From assembly GCA_965183835.1 (NCBI GenBank), contig CBCYME010000004.1, forward strand, positions 186,001 to 250,000: a DNA stretch of 64,000 nt, given 5' to 3'. This DNA comes from OMPR01 sp965183835. GTDB taxonomy: Bacteria; Pseudomonadota; Alphaproteobacteria; Rhodobacterales; Rhodobacteraceae. The notes under the pieces were generated by a model, which was not told where the DNA came from, searched no databases, and saw nothing but the letters and a program-made list of their open reading frames with translations. The position numbers were made by a program, and so were the translations under genes. Every line of letters begins with the position of its first letter. The stretch's first letter is position 1. Below are positions 34,785 through 42,829 of the stretch, piece by piece.

Positions 34785-35486
34785 TCAGATCATCTGGATC
34801 ACATCTTTTTCAATCGCCAGCATATAACCGCGGCGGGCGATGTTTTTGACCAACAACTCGCTGACGATCTGATTTCCCAATGTGTCGCGCAACCGTTTGA
34901 TCCGGGTGGCGCCTGCTGCCTCTTCACAGTCGGTGGTATCCTTGCCGGAAATCATCGCTTCGATCTGCACGCCGGACAAAACGTCATCATCCATCCGCGC
35001 CTCGGCCAGAACAGACAGCGTTTCGATGGCCGCTGGGGTCAGCTTGAAATCAAGATTGTTGAGGTAGACGGTGTTTTCCTCACGGCTGATAAGCAACGAA
35101 TTGACCTGAATGCCGGTGCGTTCGATTTGGGCCATGCGCCGGTTCAATGTGACCAGCATGATCAAGAACACAAAGCTCGCCACCAGCAAGGCGGTAGCAA
35201 ACACCAACAAAACAAATATCACCATACGATAGCTGCTCAGCGTGTCGGAAAATGCCGTGCCTGATTGGGCCAAAATCTCCAGCAATTTGATTTCAGCCTG
35301 CGTGGTCAGGTCATTTTCGATGAAGACTCGTTCCACCCTCGCGTTGAACGCGTTGGCGTCGGGCAGGGTCAGCACCAAAAAGACGGCGGTGACCGCAAGG
35401 ATCACCACGATGGCCGCAATGCCAAACCCAACAAGCCGTGTGCCTGATCGGCGGGCCTCAGAAACGGAGATAATAGGATCCGGCAT
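34785..35486 (-). CDS. two-helix membrane protein with C-terminal OmpR-type winged helix
   Basis: 233 aa from ATG 35486 (AAAGGA upstream). Helix 1 is about 17-41, a hydrophilic loop 42-87, and helix 2 about 88-114. The C-terminal 138-226 fits the trans_reg_C winged helix: LDFKLTPAAIETLSVLAEAR, then VLSGVQIEAMI, ATRIKRLRDTLGNQ and ARRGYMLAI, the usual R-x-R-LR...GRGYRL pattern. With both ends cytoplasmic this is a ToxR/CadC-like design but with the DNA-binding domain at the C-terminus. I infer a membrane-bound regulator sensing the periplasm; DNA binding is unproven. Confidence 0.65.
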   Translation of the reverse strand: MPDPIISVSEARRSGTRLVGFGIAAIVVILAVTAVFLVLTLPDANAFNARVERVFIENDLTTQAEIKLLEILAQSGTAFSDTLSSYRMVIFVLLVFATALLVASFVFLIMLVTLNRRMAQIERTGIQVNSLLISREENTVYLNNLDFKLTPAAIETLSVLAEARMDDDVLSGVQIEAMISGKDTTDCEEAAGATRIKRLRDTLGNQIVSELLVKNIARRGYMLAIEKDVIQMI

Positions 35487-35745
35487 CCGCTTTCCTTTCC
35501 TGCAATCCCTCGGGACCAAAGACAGAGATGACGTTCAACAACGTCCAGCCAGCCGCTTGCAAGCGGGCGGATGCCTCGGTGGCGGCTTGGTTCGCAGAAC
35601 ATGTGCTGATTTGAATGACGCCGTAATGCAGGCGCAGGGGGCTGTCTTGTTTGGCTTTGTAATCGGCATAGCAGTCGGCGGCATGCGCCGGGGACTGGAC
35701 CAAAAACAGGGCTGCGAAGGCGAGGAGGGGCAAGAAATGTCTCAT
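35458..35745 (-). CDS. small exported protein, unknown function
   Basis: 95 aa from ATG 35745. Signal peptide at 1-22 ending AHAAD. The mature part has two Cys (ADCYADYKAK, QISTCSANQ) and the alternating pattern SARLQAAGWTLLNVISVFGP, which looks like a small alpha/beta domain. No family recognised. Its last 29 bases overlap the start of the membrane winged-helix gene, so the pair is probably translationally coupled. Confidence 0.6.
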   Translation of the reverse strand: MRHFLPLLAFAALFLVQSPAHAADCYADYKAKQDSPLRLHYGVIQISTCSANQAATEASARLQAAGWTLLNVISVFGPEGLQERKADAGSYYLRF

Positions 35746-35931
35746 GCCCGTCACTCTGCGCTGTGAAGCGCGGATATTCAATAACAACAGGGCTTTGGGG
35801 TGCGTGATATCCAATAACAAGGGCGCGATATTGCCTGTCTGAACGGGGGGGGCCCAGTTTGATCTCATCACCACACCCCTGCTTGCCGGGGGACGCACAC
35901 CACAGATCGACGGACCCCGAAAGGACACCCC

Positions 35932-36387
35932 ATGCACCGCAAGTTCATCGCCCTAATCGTAACAACCGCAATTCTGGTCACAGGTTTTTCTGCCGCCCCA
36001 GCCCTGGCCGGGAATACCGAAAAACTTTTGGGGGGACTCGCTGCGCTGGCCATCCTCGGGGTCGCGGTTAACGAACACAAAAAGCGCAAGAAACGTCGCT
36101 CCCATGACGTCTCGCGGGACACTCACGATTATCACCCGCCGGTCAGCCGCCCTCTGCCGTCACGCGTTGCACGTTATGACCTGCCCGGACGCTGCCTGAA
36201 ACCGATGAAAGGGTATCCGGGAAACAGCGCCCTGCTGAAACCAAAATGCCTGAGCAAGCACTACCGCCATGCCAACAGCCTGCCGCAGTATTGCAAAATC
36301 TCGTTCTGGAATGGTCAACGCACCAAACAAGCTTATGAGCCACGCTGCTTGCGTCAGCAGGGCTACCGGGTCGTTCACAACTATTAA
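35932..36387 (+). CDS. exported basic protein, unknown function
   Basis: 151 aa. Signal peptide at 1-26 ending APALAG, then a second hydrophobic stretch (32-46, LLGGLAALAILGVAV) and a very basic run (HKKRKKRRSHD). The C-terminal 85-150 is rich in Tyr, Arg and Lys with four Cys (GRCLKPM, PKCLSKHY, QYCKISFW, PRCLRQQ). It may be membrane-anchored with a periplasmic Cys domain. ATG 35932 is preceded by GAAAGGACACCCC. Followed by a clear terminator. Confidence 0.65.
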   Translation: MHRKFIALIVTTAILVTGFSAAPALAGNTEKLLGGLAALAILGVAVNEHKKRKKRRSHDVSRDTHDYHPPVSRPLPSRVARYDLPGRCLKPMKGYPGNSALLKPKCLSKHYRHANSLPQYCKISFWNGQRTKQAYEPRCLRQQGYRVVHNY

Positions 36388-36427
36388 GTGTCGAGCAGCG
36401 AGGGCACCGTCACAAGGTGTCACGTTG

Positions 36428-36461
36428 GGGAGGAGGGGAAACAGCCCTTCCTCCCTTTTTT
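36428..36461 (+). terminator. rho-independent terminator
   Basis: GGGAGGA (36428-36434) with GGG pairs TCCTCCC (36449-36455) with CCC around loop AAACAG, followed by TTTTTT. It ends the exported basic protein transcript and lies just before rnhB. Confidence 0.85.
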
Positions 36462-36497
36462 CTTGCCAATTTGGGCCAAACGCGATTTCCCAAGGGC

Positions 36498-37115
36498 ATG
36501 ACACAGCCTGATTATGAACTGGAACGCGCGCTTCACGCGCAAGGGTATCTTCGCATTGCGGGGGTGGACGAAGTTGGCCGGGGGCCATTGGCTGGTCCGG
36601 TGACGGCAGCGGCGGTTATTTTGAACCCCGCACAGATCCCCCAAGGGTTAAATGATTCCAAGAAGTTGAGCGCCAAAAAGCACGAAATCTTGGAAATCAG
36701 CCTGATGGAAAATGCCGAAATCTCAATCGCCCACGCCACTGTTGAAGAGATTGATCGAATCAACATCTTAAAAGCGTCACATTTGGCGATGGAGCGCGCC
36801 GTTGCCGCGTTGGACCCGCCTCCAGACTACCTTTTGATCGACGGGAACCTGATTCCAAAGGGGTTGCGGACTCCATCCGAGGCCGTGGTCAAGGGGGACG
36901 GTCGATCTGTTTCCATCGCGGCGGCTTCAATTGTGGCCAAAATGTGTCGGGATCGTGTCATGGTGGATTTGGCGCAACAGCATCCAGGTTATGGGTGGGA
37001 AAAGAACGCGGGATATCCGACCAAACAGCACCGCGAGGGGCTGCAAAATATCGGGGTAACCCCACATCATAGGCGTTCGTTCAAGCCGGTACACAATATC
37101 TTGTATCAAGAGTAA
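36498..37115 (+). CDS. rnhB: ribonuclease HII
   Basis: 205 aa. Removes RNA from RNA-DNA hybrids and misincorporated ribonucleotides. IAGVDEVGRGPLAGPV holds the first two catalytic acidic residues, YLLIDGNLIPK the third Asp, and AASIVAKMCRDRVM the fourth region. ATG 36498 follows AAGGG. 107 bases separate it from ccrM, whose promoter lies there. Confidence 0.95.
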   Translation: MTQPDYELERALHAQGYLRIAGVDEVGRGPLAGPVTAAAVILNPAQIPQGLNDSKKLSAKKHEILEISLMENAEISIAHATVEEIDRINILKASHLAMERAVAALDPPPDYLLIDGNLIPKGLRTPSEAVVKGDGRSVSIAAASIVAKMCRDRVMVDLAQQHPGYGWEKNAGYPTKQHREGLQNIGVTPHHRRSFKPVHNILYQE

Positions 37116-37131
37116 AACATAAGCCTCTGTT

Positions 37132-37182
37132 TTAATAAAGAATTTGACCCTGAATCCTCTTTGACTCATCCTAGGGTTAACC
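37132..37182 (+). promoter_or_regulatory. ccrM promoter region: two GANTC sites and CtrA-like elements
   Basis: GAATC (37152-37156) and GACTC (37163-37167) are GANTC targets of the enzyme encoded immediately downstream. TTAA-N7-TTTG (37132-37146) and GGTTAACC (37175-37182, containing the TTAACC half-site) resemble CtrA boxes. In Caulobacter the ccrM promoter is CtrA-activated and silenced by GANTC methylation, so this arrangement fits known control. Confidence 0.6.
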
Positions 37183-37222
37183 AAATGAGCGCAAAAATGC
37201 GCCGTGGAACTTGAGGCAGAGC

Positions 37223-38326
37223 ATGACAACAACAACCGTAAAGAGCGCAGCCGCGCTCCCTCTAAACACGATTCTTTCTGGTGACTGCATCGATGTGATG
37301 AACAGTTTGCCTGAATCGTCTGTTGATCTGATTTTCGCTGATCCCCCATATAATTTGCAGCTCAAAGGTCAGCTGCATCGCCCGGACAACAGTCAGGTCG
37401 ATGCCGTCGATGACCATTGGGACCAGTTTTCGAGTTTTGCCGTTTACGATCAATTTACCCGCGATTGGCTGAAAGCCGCGCGGCGTCTGCTTAAGCCCAA
37501 CGGGGCGATTTGGGTGATTGGCTCATATCACAACATTTTCCGCGTAGGCACCGCCCTGCAGGACGCGGGATATTGGATCCTGAACGACGTTGTTTGGCGC
37601 AAATCGAACCCGATGCCGAACTTCCGCGGCAAGCGGTTCACCAACGCGCATGAAACAATGATCTGGGCCTCGAAAGAAGAAGGCGCCAAGTACACTTTTA
37701 ACTACGAAGCCCTCAAGGCGTTGAACGAAGGCATCCAGATGCGCAGCGATTGGGTTATGCCGATTTGCACAGGTCATGAACGCCTCAAAGACGAAAACGG
37801 CGACAAAGCGCACCCAACGCAAAAACCCGAAAGCCTGCTGCACCGCATTCTGGTTGGCTCGACCAAGCCCGGTGATGTGGTTCTGGACCCCTTCTTTGGC
37901 ACCGGGACAACCGGCGCAGTCGCCAAAATGCTGGGCCGTGAATTCATCGGCATCGAACGCGAAGAAGCATACCGCAAGGTTGCCAAAAAGCGCATTGCCA
38001 ACATCCGCAAATTCGACCGCGAAGCACTGGAAGTCAGCGCAAGCAAGCGCGCAGAACCCCGCGTGCCCTTTGGGCAGTTGGTGGAACGCGGCATGTTGCG
38101 CCCCGGCGAAGAGCTGTTTTCGATGAACCAACGCCACAAGGCCAAAGTTCGTGCAGATGGCACCCTGATCGGCGACAATATCAAAGGCTCTATCCATCAG
38201 GTGGGCGCGCATCTTGAAAACGCCCCATCGTGCAACGGCTGGACCTATTGGTGCTTTAAACGCGAAGGCAAAACAGTGCCTATCGACGTGCTGCGCCAAC
38301 AGATCCGATCCGAGATGCGGAACTGA
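37223..38326 (+). CDS. ccrM: cell-cycle DNA adenine methyltransferase (GANTC)
   Basis: 367 aa. Beta-class N6-adenine methylase: motif IV ADPPYNL, with the FxGxG-type AdoMet motif in DPFFGTGTTGAVAKMLGREF. The C-terminal about 85 residues (MLRPGEELFSMNQRHKAKV, then SIHQVGAHLENAPSCNGWT) are the extension characteristic of CcrM. ATG 37223 follows GAGG. Followed by a strong terminator. Methylates newly replicated GANTC late in the cell cycle. Confidence 0.95.
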   Translation: MTTTTVKSAAALPLNTILSGDCIDVMNSLPESSVDLIFADPPYNLQLKGQLHRPDNSQVDAVDDHWDQFSSFAVYDQFTRDWLKAARRLLKPNGAIWVIGSYHNIFRVGTALQDAGYWILNDVVWRKSNPMPNFRGKRFTNAHETMIWASKEEGAKYTFNYEALKALNEGIQMRSDWVMPICTGHERLKDENGDKAHPTQKPESLLHRILVGSTKPGDVVLDPFFGTGTTGAVAKMLGREFIGIEREEAYRKVAKKRIANIRKFDREALEVSASKRAEPRVPFGQLVERGMLRPGEELFSMNQRHKAKVRADGTLIGDNIKGSIHQVGAHLENAPSCNGWTYWCFKREGKTVPIDVLRQQIRSEMRN

Positions 38327-38389
38327 TTTCCAACAGCAGATCAAGAAAACCGCCGGTGCCTGTGGTCTAACCCATGGCACTACACCTTG

Positions 38390-38416
38390 CCCCGCCGTTC
38401 TCGGCGGGGTTTTTTT
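38390..38416 (+). terminator. rho-independent terminator after ccrM
   Basis: CCCCGCCG (38390-38397), loop TTCT, CGGCGGGG (38402-38409), then seven T residues. Confidence 0.92.
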
Positions 38417-38484
38417 ATTGTTACATAGGGGTGTTGAGCGCGGGTGTGATCGCCTATCTTGCAAGTAGTCCGCAGGAGAACAAA

Positions 38485-39867
38485 ATGTCCGACATCAGCG
38501 CTTCAGCCCCTGAACGGAAACGTTTGTTTGTAACGCGGCCGGACGAGCCTGAAATACAGAACCAATACACCGAGGCCGTCTGGGAACGCCACAAACGCGA
38601 AGGGCTTGAACTGGCGGTGCGGGCCCGTTGGATTGCGATGGCGATCATCGCCATCTTTTTGGTGTTTATCAATCCGAACTGGGATGTGCTGTATTACCAT
38701 TTTATTCTGGCTTTGATCGCGGCCAATGGCTGGCTGATCAGACGTGCGGGGCGCGTTGGTCAATCCGGGGTCGAATTGCTGCTGCTGTTTCTGGATTTGC
38801 TGATCATGACATTGGGCATGATCATTCCTAATCCGTTCAGCGATGATATCCGGCCCGTTGCGATGCAATACAGGTTTGACAACTTCCAATACTTTTTCAT
38901 CATTCTAGCCGGGGGTACGCTGGCGTATTCTTGGCGCACGGTGATTGCGATTGGGACATGGACGGCAGCCATGTGGACAACCGGATGGATCGCCGTCTGG
39001 TGGTTCACCAAACCGATTGCGGCGCTGTCAGAACGCTCGGCCGAGGCCTTTTCTGGGTTCCCTGATGTTGCCGAGTTCATGAACCCCAACAGCGTCATGC
39101 CCTCGCTCCGGGTGCAAGAAATCATTGTCTTTCTGTTGGTCGCGGTCACGTTGGGGTTCTCGGCCCGCCGGTTCAATCGGCTTTTGATGTCCAATGCGGG
39201 GTTAGAGCGGGAACGCGCAAACCTGTCACGCTATTTCTCACCCAATGTGGTGGAGCAACTGAGCCAGAACGATGAACCGCTGAAGAAAGTGCGCAAAGCT
39301 GATGTCGCGGTGTTGTTCATCGATATCGTCGGGTTCACAAAGTTTGCAGCGGGGCGCGACCCCTATGCGGTGATTGAACTGCTGCGCGGGTTTCACGCGC
39401 GGATGGAAACCGAAGTTTTCCGTCATCGGGGCACCCTGGACAAGTATCTGGGCGATGGGTTGATGGCGACATTTGGCACGCCAATGCCGGGATCCAAAGA
39501 TGCGACAGATGCATTGGCCTGTGCGCGTGCCATGGTGCGGGTGATGGAACAGTGGAACTTGGAACGCCGCCGCCTCAATGAACCGGAAATCAAGGTCGGG
39601 ATCGGTATTCACTTTGGGTCGGCCGTGCTTGGCGATATCGGCGCAAACCGATTGGAGTTTGCGGTGATCGGAAATGCCGTGAATGTCGCGGCCAAACTTG
39701 AAGCCGTGACACGGGACTACGGGGTCGCCATCGTCATGAGCAATGCGTTGCGCGAGCAAGTCCTGAGAGAGGCCAGCGTTGGCCTAGATCTGGTGTCCGG
39801 TTTCGAGTTGCACCCGGATCAGGGCATTCGAGGGCTGGATGCTGAAATGGATATTTGGACTTATTGA
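38485..39867 (+). CDS. membrane-bound class III adenylate cyclase
   Basis: 460 aa. Residues about 47-225 contain six predicted membrane helices in a MASE-like sensor (ARWIAMAIIAIFLVF, VELLLLFLDLLIMTLGMI, VQEIIVFLLVAVTLGF). The catalytic domain is 270-450: VLFIDIVGFTKFA (metal Asp280), LDKYLGDGLMATF (Lys and second metal Asp), FAVIGNAVNVAAKLEAV. In the last motif the residue before VIG is Ala rather than Asp/Thr, and the usual Arg is Lys, so activity or base specificity may differ. ATG 38485 has AGGAG 9 bases upstream. Confidence 0.85.
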   Translation: MSDISASAPERKRLFVTRPDEPEIQNQYTEAVWERHKREGLELAVRARWIAMAIIAIFLVFINPNWDVLYYHFILALIAANGWLIRRAGRVGQSGVELLLLFLDLLIMTLGMIIPNPFSDDIRPVAMQYRFDNFQYFFIILAGGTLAYSWRTVIAIGTWTAAMWTTGWIAVWWFTKPIAALSERSAEAFSGFPDVAEFMNPNSVMPSLRVQEIIVFLLVAVTLGFSARRFNRLLMSNAGLERERANLSRYFSPNVVEQLSQNDEPLKKVRKADVAVLFIDIVGFTKFAAGRDPYAVIELLRGFHARMETEVFRHRGTLDKYLGDGLMATFGTPMPGSKDATDALACARAMVRVMEQWNLERRRLNEPEIKVGIGIHFGSAVLGDIGANRLEFAVIGNAVNVAAKLEAVTRDYGVAIVMSNALREQVLREASVGLDLVSGFELHPDQGIRGLDAEMDIWTY

Positions 39868-39905
39868 TCCGGTGCTTGGATAAACAAGGGCTCCCGCCTG
39901 CCGTT

Positions 39906-39961
39906 GGTGCCTTTGGCACCGCCTCTTGTTGGGCGTGGCAGTGTGGGCAAGCCCACACTGC
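39906..39961. terminator. two hairpins between convergent cyclase and alkB genes
   Basis: GGTGCC-TTT-GGCACC (39906-39920) and GCAGTGTGGGC-AA-GCCCACACTGC (arms 39938-39948 and 39951-39961, perfect 11 bp). No long T-run on either strand, but position and stability suggest transcript ends for both genes. Confidence 0.55.
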
Positions 39962-39976
39962 GGTCGGCGTACCCGT

Positions 39977-41110
39977 TTAGCGTGGCATCGGGTTGCTGGC
40001 CATGTTGTACGCTTTCCAATCGGTGATCTCGGGATAGTACTGGCGTCGCCATCCCCGCACGCGGGGATTCATGACCCGACGCCAGAGCGGAGGGATCATG
40101 GCCGCAACCGTCATGACCGGATAGCCATAAGGCAGCTGTGGCGCAGCGGTTTCAGCGTGGTTTTGCAGCAGGGGAAACCGACGATTGGGCTTGTAGTGGT
40201 GATCCGAATGGCGCTGCAGATTGATCAACAGCCAGTTTGACGCCTTGTGAGCCGCGTTCCAGGAATGGTGGGGGTGAACGTGTTCATATTTCCCCTCCCC
40301 AAGGTGTTCGCGCGTCAGACCATAGTGTTCAACATAGTTCACCAGCTCTAGCTGCCAAATGGCAACGCCGGCCTGCAATAGGAACAACCCAACCCCGGCC
40401 CATCCGCCAAGGCCAAAGGCAAGACACAGCATCAGACCTTGTAGCGCCCAATAGCGAAAGAACGGATTGGAAAAATTGGTCCAAGGCTGCCCCTTGCGCG
40501 CCAATTGCTTGGCCTCTGCCCGAAACGCCGACGCCAAAGATTGATACAGAACCCGAGGATAGAACCGATGAAACCCTTCGTTATAGCGCGCGGTGACCGG
40601 GTCGCGGGGGGTGCCAACATAGGTATGATGCACCAGCAAATGTTCAGACCGGAAATGGGAATACAGAACCATCGCCAACAAAATGTCCCCCAGCCAGCGT
40701 TCGCGGCGGCTTTTCTGGTGCATCAGTTCATGAGAGTAATTGATCCCAATCGTGCCTGAGATAACGCCAAGCCCAAAGAACAACGCGATCTTTTCGCCAC
40801 TGGACAGGTGGCCGGACTGGGTTGCATAGGCGATCAGGCCAAACACGGTCAGGAATTGCAGCGGCACCCAAACCTGCGTGAGACTGATATACCAACCCAA
40901 GTCTTTGTCCGGTGTTTCCGTATCAGCATTGTCCAGATTAAGCCCGGTCAGATGATCCAGAATGGCAAAGGCCCACCAGGTTGTCAGGGGCACAGCAATA
41001 AGCCACCAGCCCCCCTGCGTGGCGGTAAACCACACCAAAGGGATTAACAAAAACGAGATCCAAAACGGCAGCGCGCTTTGCCAACGTGTTAGGGTTTCAG
41101 GAGCAATCAT
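39977..41110 (-). CDS. alkB: alkane 1-monooxygenase-like membrane di-iron enzyme
   Basis: 377 aa. Hydroxylates terminal methyl groups of alkanes or fatty acyl chains at the inner membrane. The histidine boxes are present: NYSHELMHQ, SEHLLVHHTYVG, and LQRHSDHHYKPNR, plus the NYVEHYGL motif of AlkB-type enzymes. Six hydrophobic helices are visible. No rubredoxin or rubredoxin reductase gene is in the window, so electron donors lie elsewhere. It is 63 bases downstream of mutY on the same strand. Related desaturase-like xylene monooxygenases are the alternative. Confidence 0.85.
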   Translation of the reverse strand: MIAPETLTRWQSALPFWISFLLIPLVWFTATQGGWWLIAVPLTTWWAFAILDHLTGLNLDNADTETPDKDLGWYISLTQVWVPLQFLTVFGLIAYATQSGHLSSGEKIALFFGLGVISGTIGINYSHELMHQKSRRERWLGDILLAMVLYSHFRSEHLLVHHTYVGTPRDPVTARYNEGFHRFYPRVLYQSLASAFRAEAKQLARKGQPWTNFSNPFFRYWALQGLMLCLAFGLGGWAGVGLFLLQAGVAIWQLELVNYVEHYGLTREHLGEGKYEHVHPHHSWNAAHKASNWLLINLQRHSDHHYKPNRRFPLLQNHAETAAPQLPYGYPVMTVAAMIPPLWRRVMNPRVRGWRRQYYPEITDWKAYNMASNPMPR

Positions 41111-41173
41111 TGTTTGGTCTCCACACCTGATTGGGCGCACTCTACCCTCATTCAAAGCGGTCGCCCAAGGGGG

Positions 41174-42229
41174 CTATTGGCCGCGCCACAGATCATATGC
41201 TTTGCGCATCACAGTCGGCAGGTCAGAGGGACGAAAATCATGTTTGTCTAGGATTTGCAGGGCGTTGGGCGTCATGTGATCCGGCAACTCAGCGCTGTGC
41301 ACGGTCAAGATCAGATGAAAATGCGTGAACGTGTGCCGGACTTCGCTGCCCAAGACCTGCCACTCTGCCACAAAAGGGGGGCTGGGCTGTGGCGCATCGT
41401 TCCAATCTGACCCCGGCCAGCCCAGCATGCCCCCCAACAATCCCTTGTCAGGACGGCGTTCCAGCAACCAAGCCCCGTCTGCCCGCTGCGCAAGGTACAC
41501 ATGCCCATATCGTGTGGGTTTCGGCTTTTTCGGGGTTTTCTTCGGCAGCTCTGGCGCGGTGCCCGCTTGGCGGGCCTCACAAGGGTCACGCAATGGGCAA
41601 ATACCACATGCTGGGGATTTGGGGGTGCAGATGGTTGCACCCAGATCCATGACCGCTTGGGCGTAATCACCGGGCCGGAGTTGCGGGGTCAATTCACCAG
41701 CGCGCGCCTTGAGCTGGGGTTTGGACGCAGGTAACGGGTCGTGAATGTCAAAAAGCCGGGCCATGACCCGTTCGACATTGCCGTCCAAAACTGTTTCAGG
41801 TCGGTCAAAAGCGATGGATGCAATCGCCGCCGCCGTATAAGGGCCAACACCGGGCAGTGTCAGCAAGGCGTCATAGGTATCAGGAAACTGCCCGTCATAG
41901 TCATTGGCAACAACGCGGGCACATTTCAGCAGATTACGCGCACGGGCATAATAACCCAAGCCCGCCCATTCTCCCATCACCTGCTCATCAGGGGCGTCGG
42001 CCAAATCGCGAACCGTGGGCCACCGCGCCGTGAATCGGTGGAAATAGTCGCGCACAGCAGCCACAGTTGTTTGCTGCAACATCACCTCTGACATCCATAT
42101 TCGATAGGGGTCCGGGCAGATTCCCGCCGCACGGTCTGCGGGGCTGACGCGCCATGGCATGTCGCGTGCATGTACGTCATACCACGCCAGCAACGCGTCA
42201 CTCACGGGAATGTGTTGGGTGTACTGCAC
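41174..42229 (-). CDS. mutY: A/G-specific adenine glycosylase
   Basis: 351 aa. Removes adenine opposite 8-oxoguanine. IWMSEVMLQQTTV has the catalytic Glu, LPGVGPYTAAAIASIAF the helix-hairpin-helix, VLDGNVERVMARLF the catalytic Asp. CTPKSPACGICPLRDPC gives the C-x6-C-x2-C-x5-C iron-sulfur cluster. The C-terminal NUDIX-like domain recognises 8-oxoG. Starts with GTG at 42229 preceded by AAGGA. Confidence 0.95.
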   Translation of the reverse strand: MQYTQHIPVSDALLAWYDVHARDMPWRVSPADRAAGICPDPYRIWMSEVMLQQTTVAAVRDYFHRFTARWPTVRDLADAPDEQVMGEWAGLGYYARARNLLKCARVVANDYDGQFPDTYDALLTLPGVGPYTAAAIASIAFDRPETVLDGNVERVMARLFDIHDPLPASKPQLKARAGELTPQLRPGDYAQAVMDLGATICTPKSPACGICPLRDPCEARQAGTAPELPKKTPKKPKPTRYGHVYLAQRADGAWLLERRPDKGLLGGMLGWPGSDWNDAPQPSPPFVAEWQVLGSEVRHTFTHFHLILTVHSAELPDHMTPNALQILDKHDFRPSDLPTVMRKAYDLWRGQ

Positions 42230-42309
42230 GTTATTTTCCTTACCTGTTCGGTTTCGCTGGCACCTGACCGCGTGCCCCGTACAATAGCGCCGAAAGACTC
42301 GGATACCAG

Positions 42310-42816
42310 ATGAAGCCTAGACGATCCTCAACCCGCGGGTTCAAACGCACATCGATGCTGTTGAACGACCAGATTCGGCGCGCCGGTGAAAGCCGTGGCT
42401 TTGCGGTGTCTCGGCTGTTGACCCACTGGTCCGAAATCGTCGGGCAGGATATTGCCGCCATCGCCAAACCCGTGAATGTGGGCTATGGGCGCGGCGGGTT
42501 TGGCGCCACGCTGACGGTGCTGACCACCGGGCCACAGGCCCCCATGCTGGAAATGCAAAAAGAGCAACTGCGGGAACGGGTCAATTCGGCCTATGGCTAC
42601 AATGCCATCAGCCGTATTCGCATCACCCAGACCGCACCGATTGGATTTGCCGAGGGGCAGGCCAGTTTCGATCACAAACCGAAACAAGCAAAACCCCAGA
42701 TTTCCCCCGCAGTTGCCGCAGACGCAGAACACTCTGCCAGCGGTGTTGGGGATGATGACTTACGTGCGGCCCTTGAACGCTTGGGCCACAATGTTTTATC
42801 CAAGCAGAAACGTTAA
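42310..42816 (+). CDS. DUF721 protein, DciA-like
   Basis: 168 aa. RRSSTRGFKRTSMLLNDQIRRAG and LLTHWSEIVGQDIAAIAKPVN form the DUF721/DciA domain, which helps load the replicative helicase in bacteria lacking DnaC. The tail is low-complexity and basic/acidic mixed. It is 80 bases from divergent mutY and 13 bases before the DsbA-like gene, so it starts an operon. Confidence 0.85.
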   Translation: MKPRRSSTRGFKRTSMLLNDQIRRAGESRGFAVSRLLTHWSEIVGQDIAAIAKPVNVGYGRGGFGATLTVLTTGPQAPMLEMQKEQLRERVNSAYGYNAISRIRITQTAPIGFAEGQASFDHKPKQAKPQISPAVAADAEHSASGVGDDDLRAALERLGHNVLSKQKR

Positions 42817-42829
42817 GAAAGGGCCGCGA

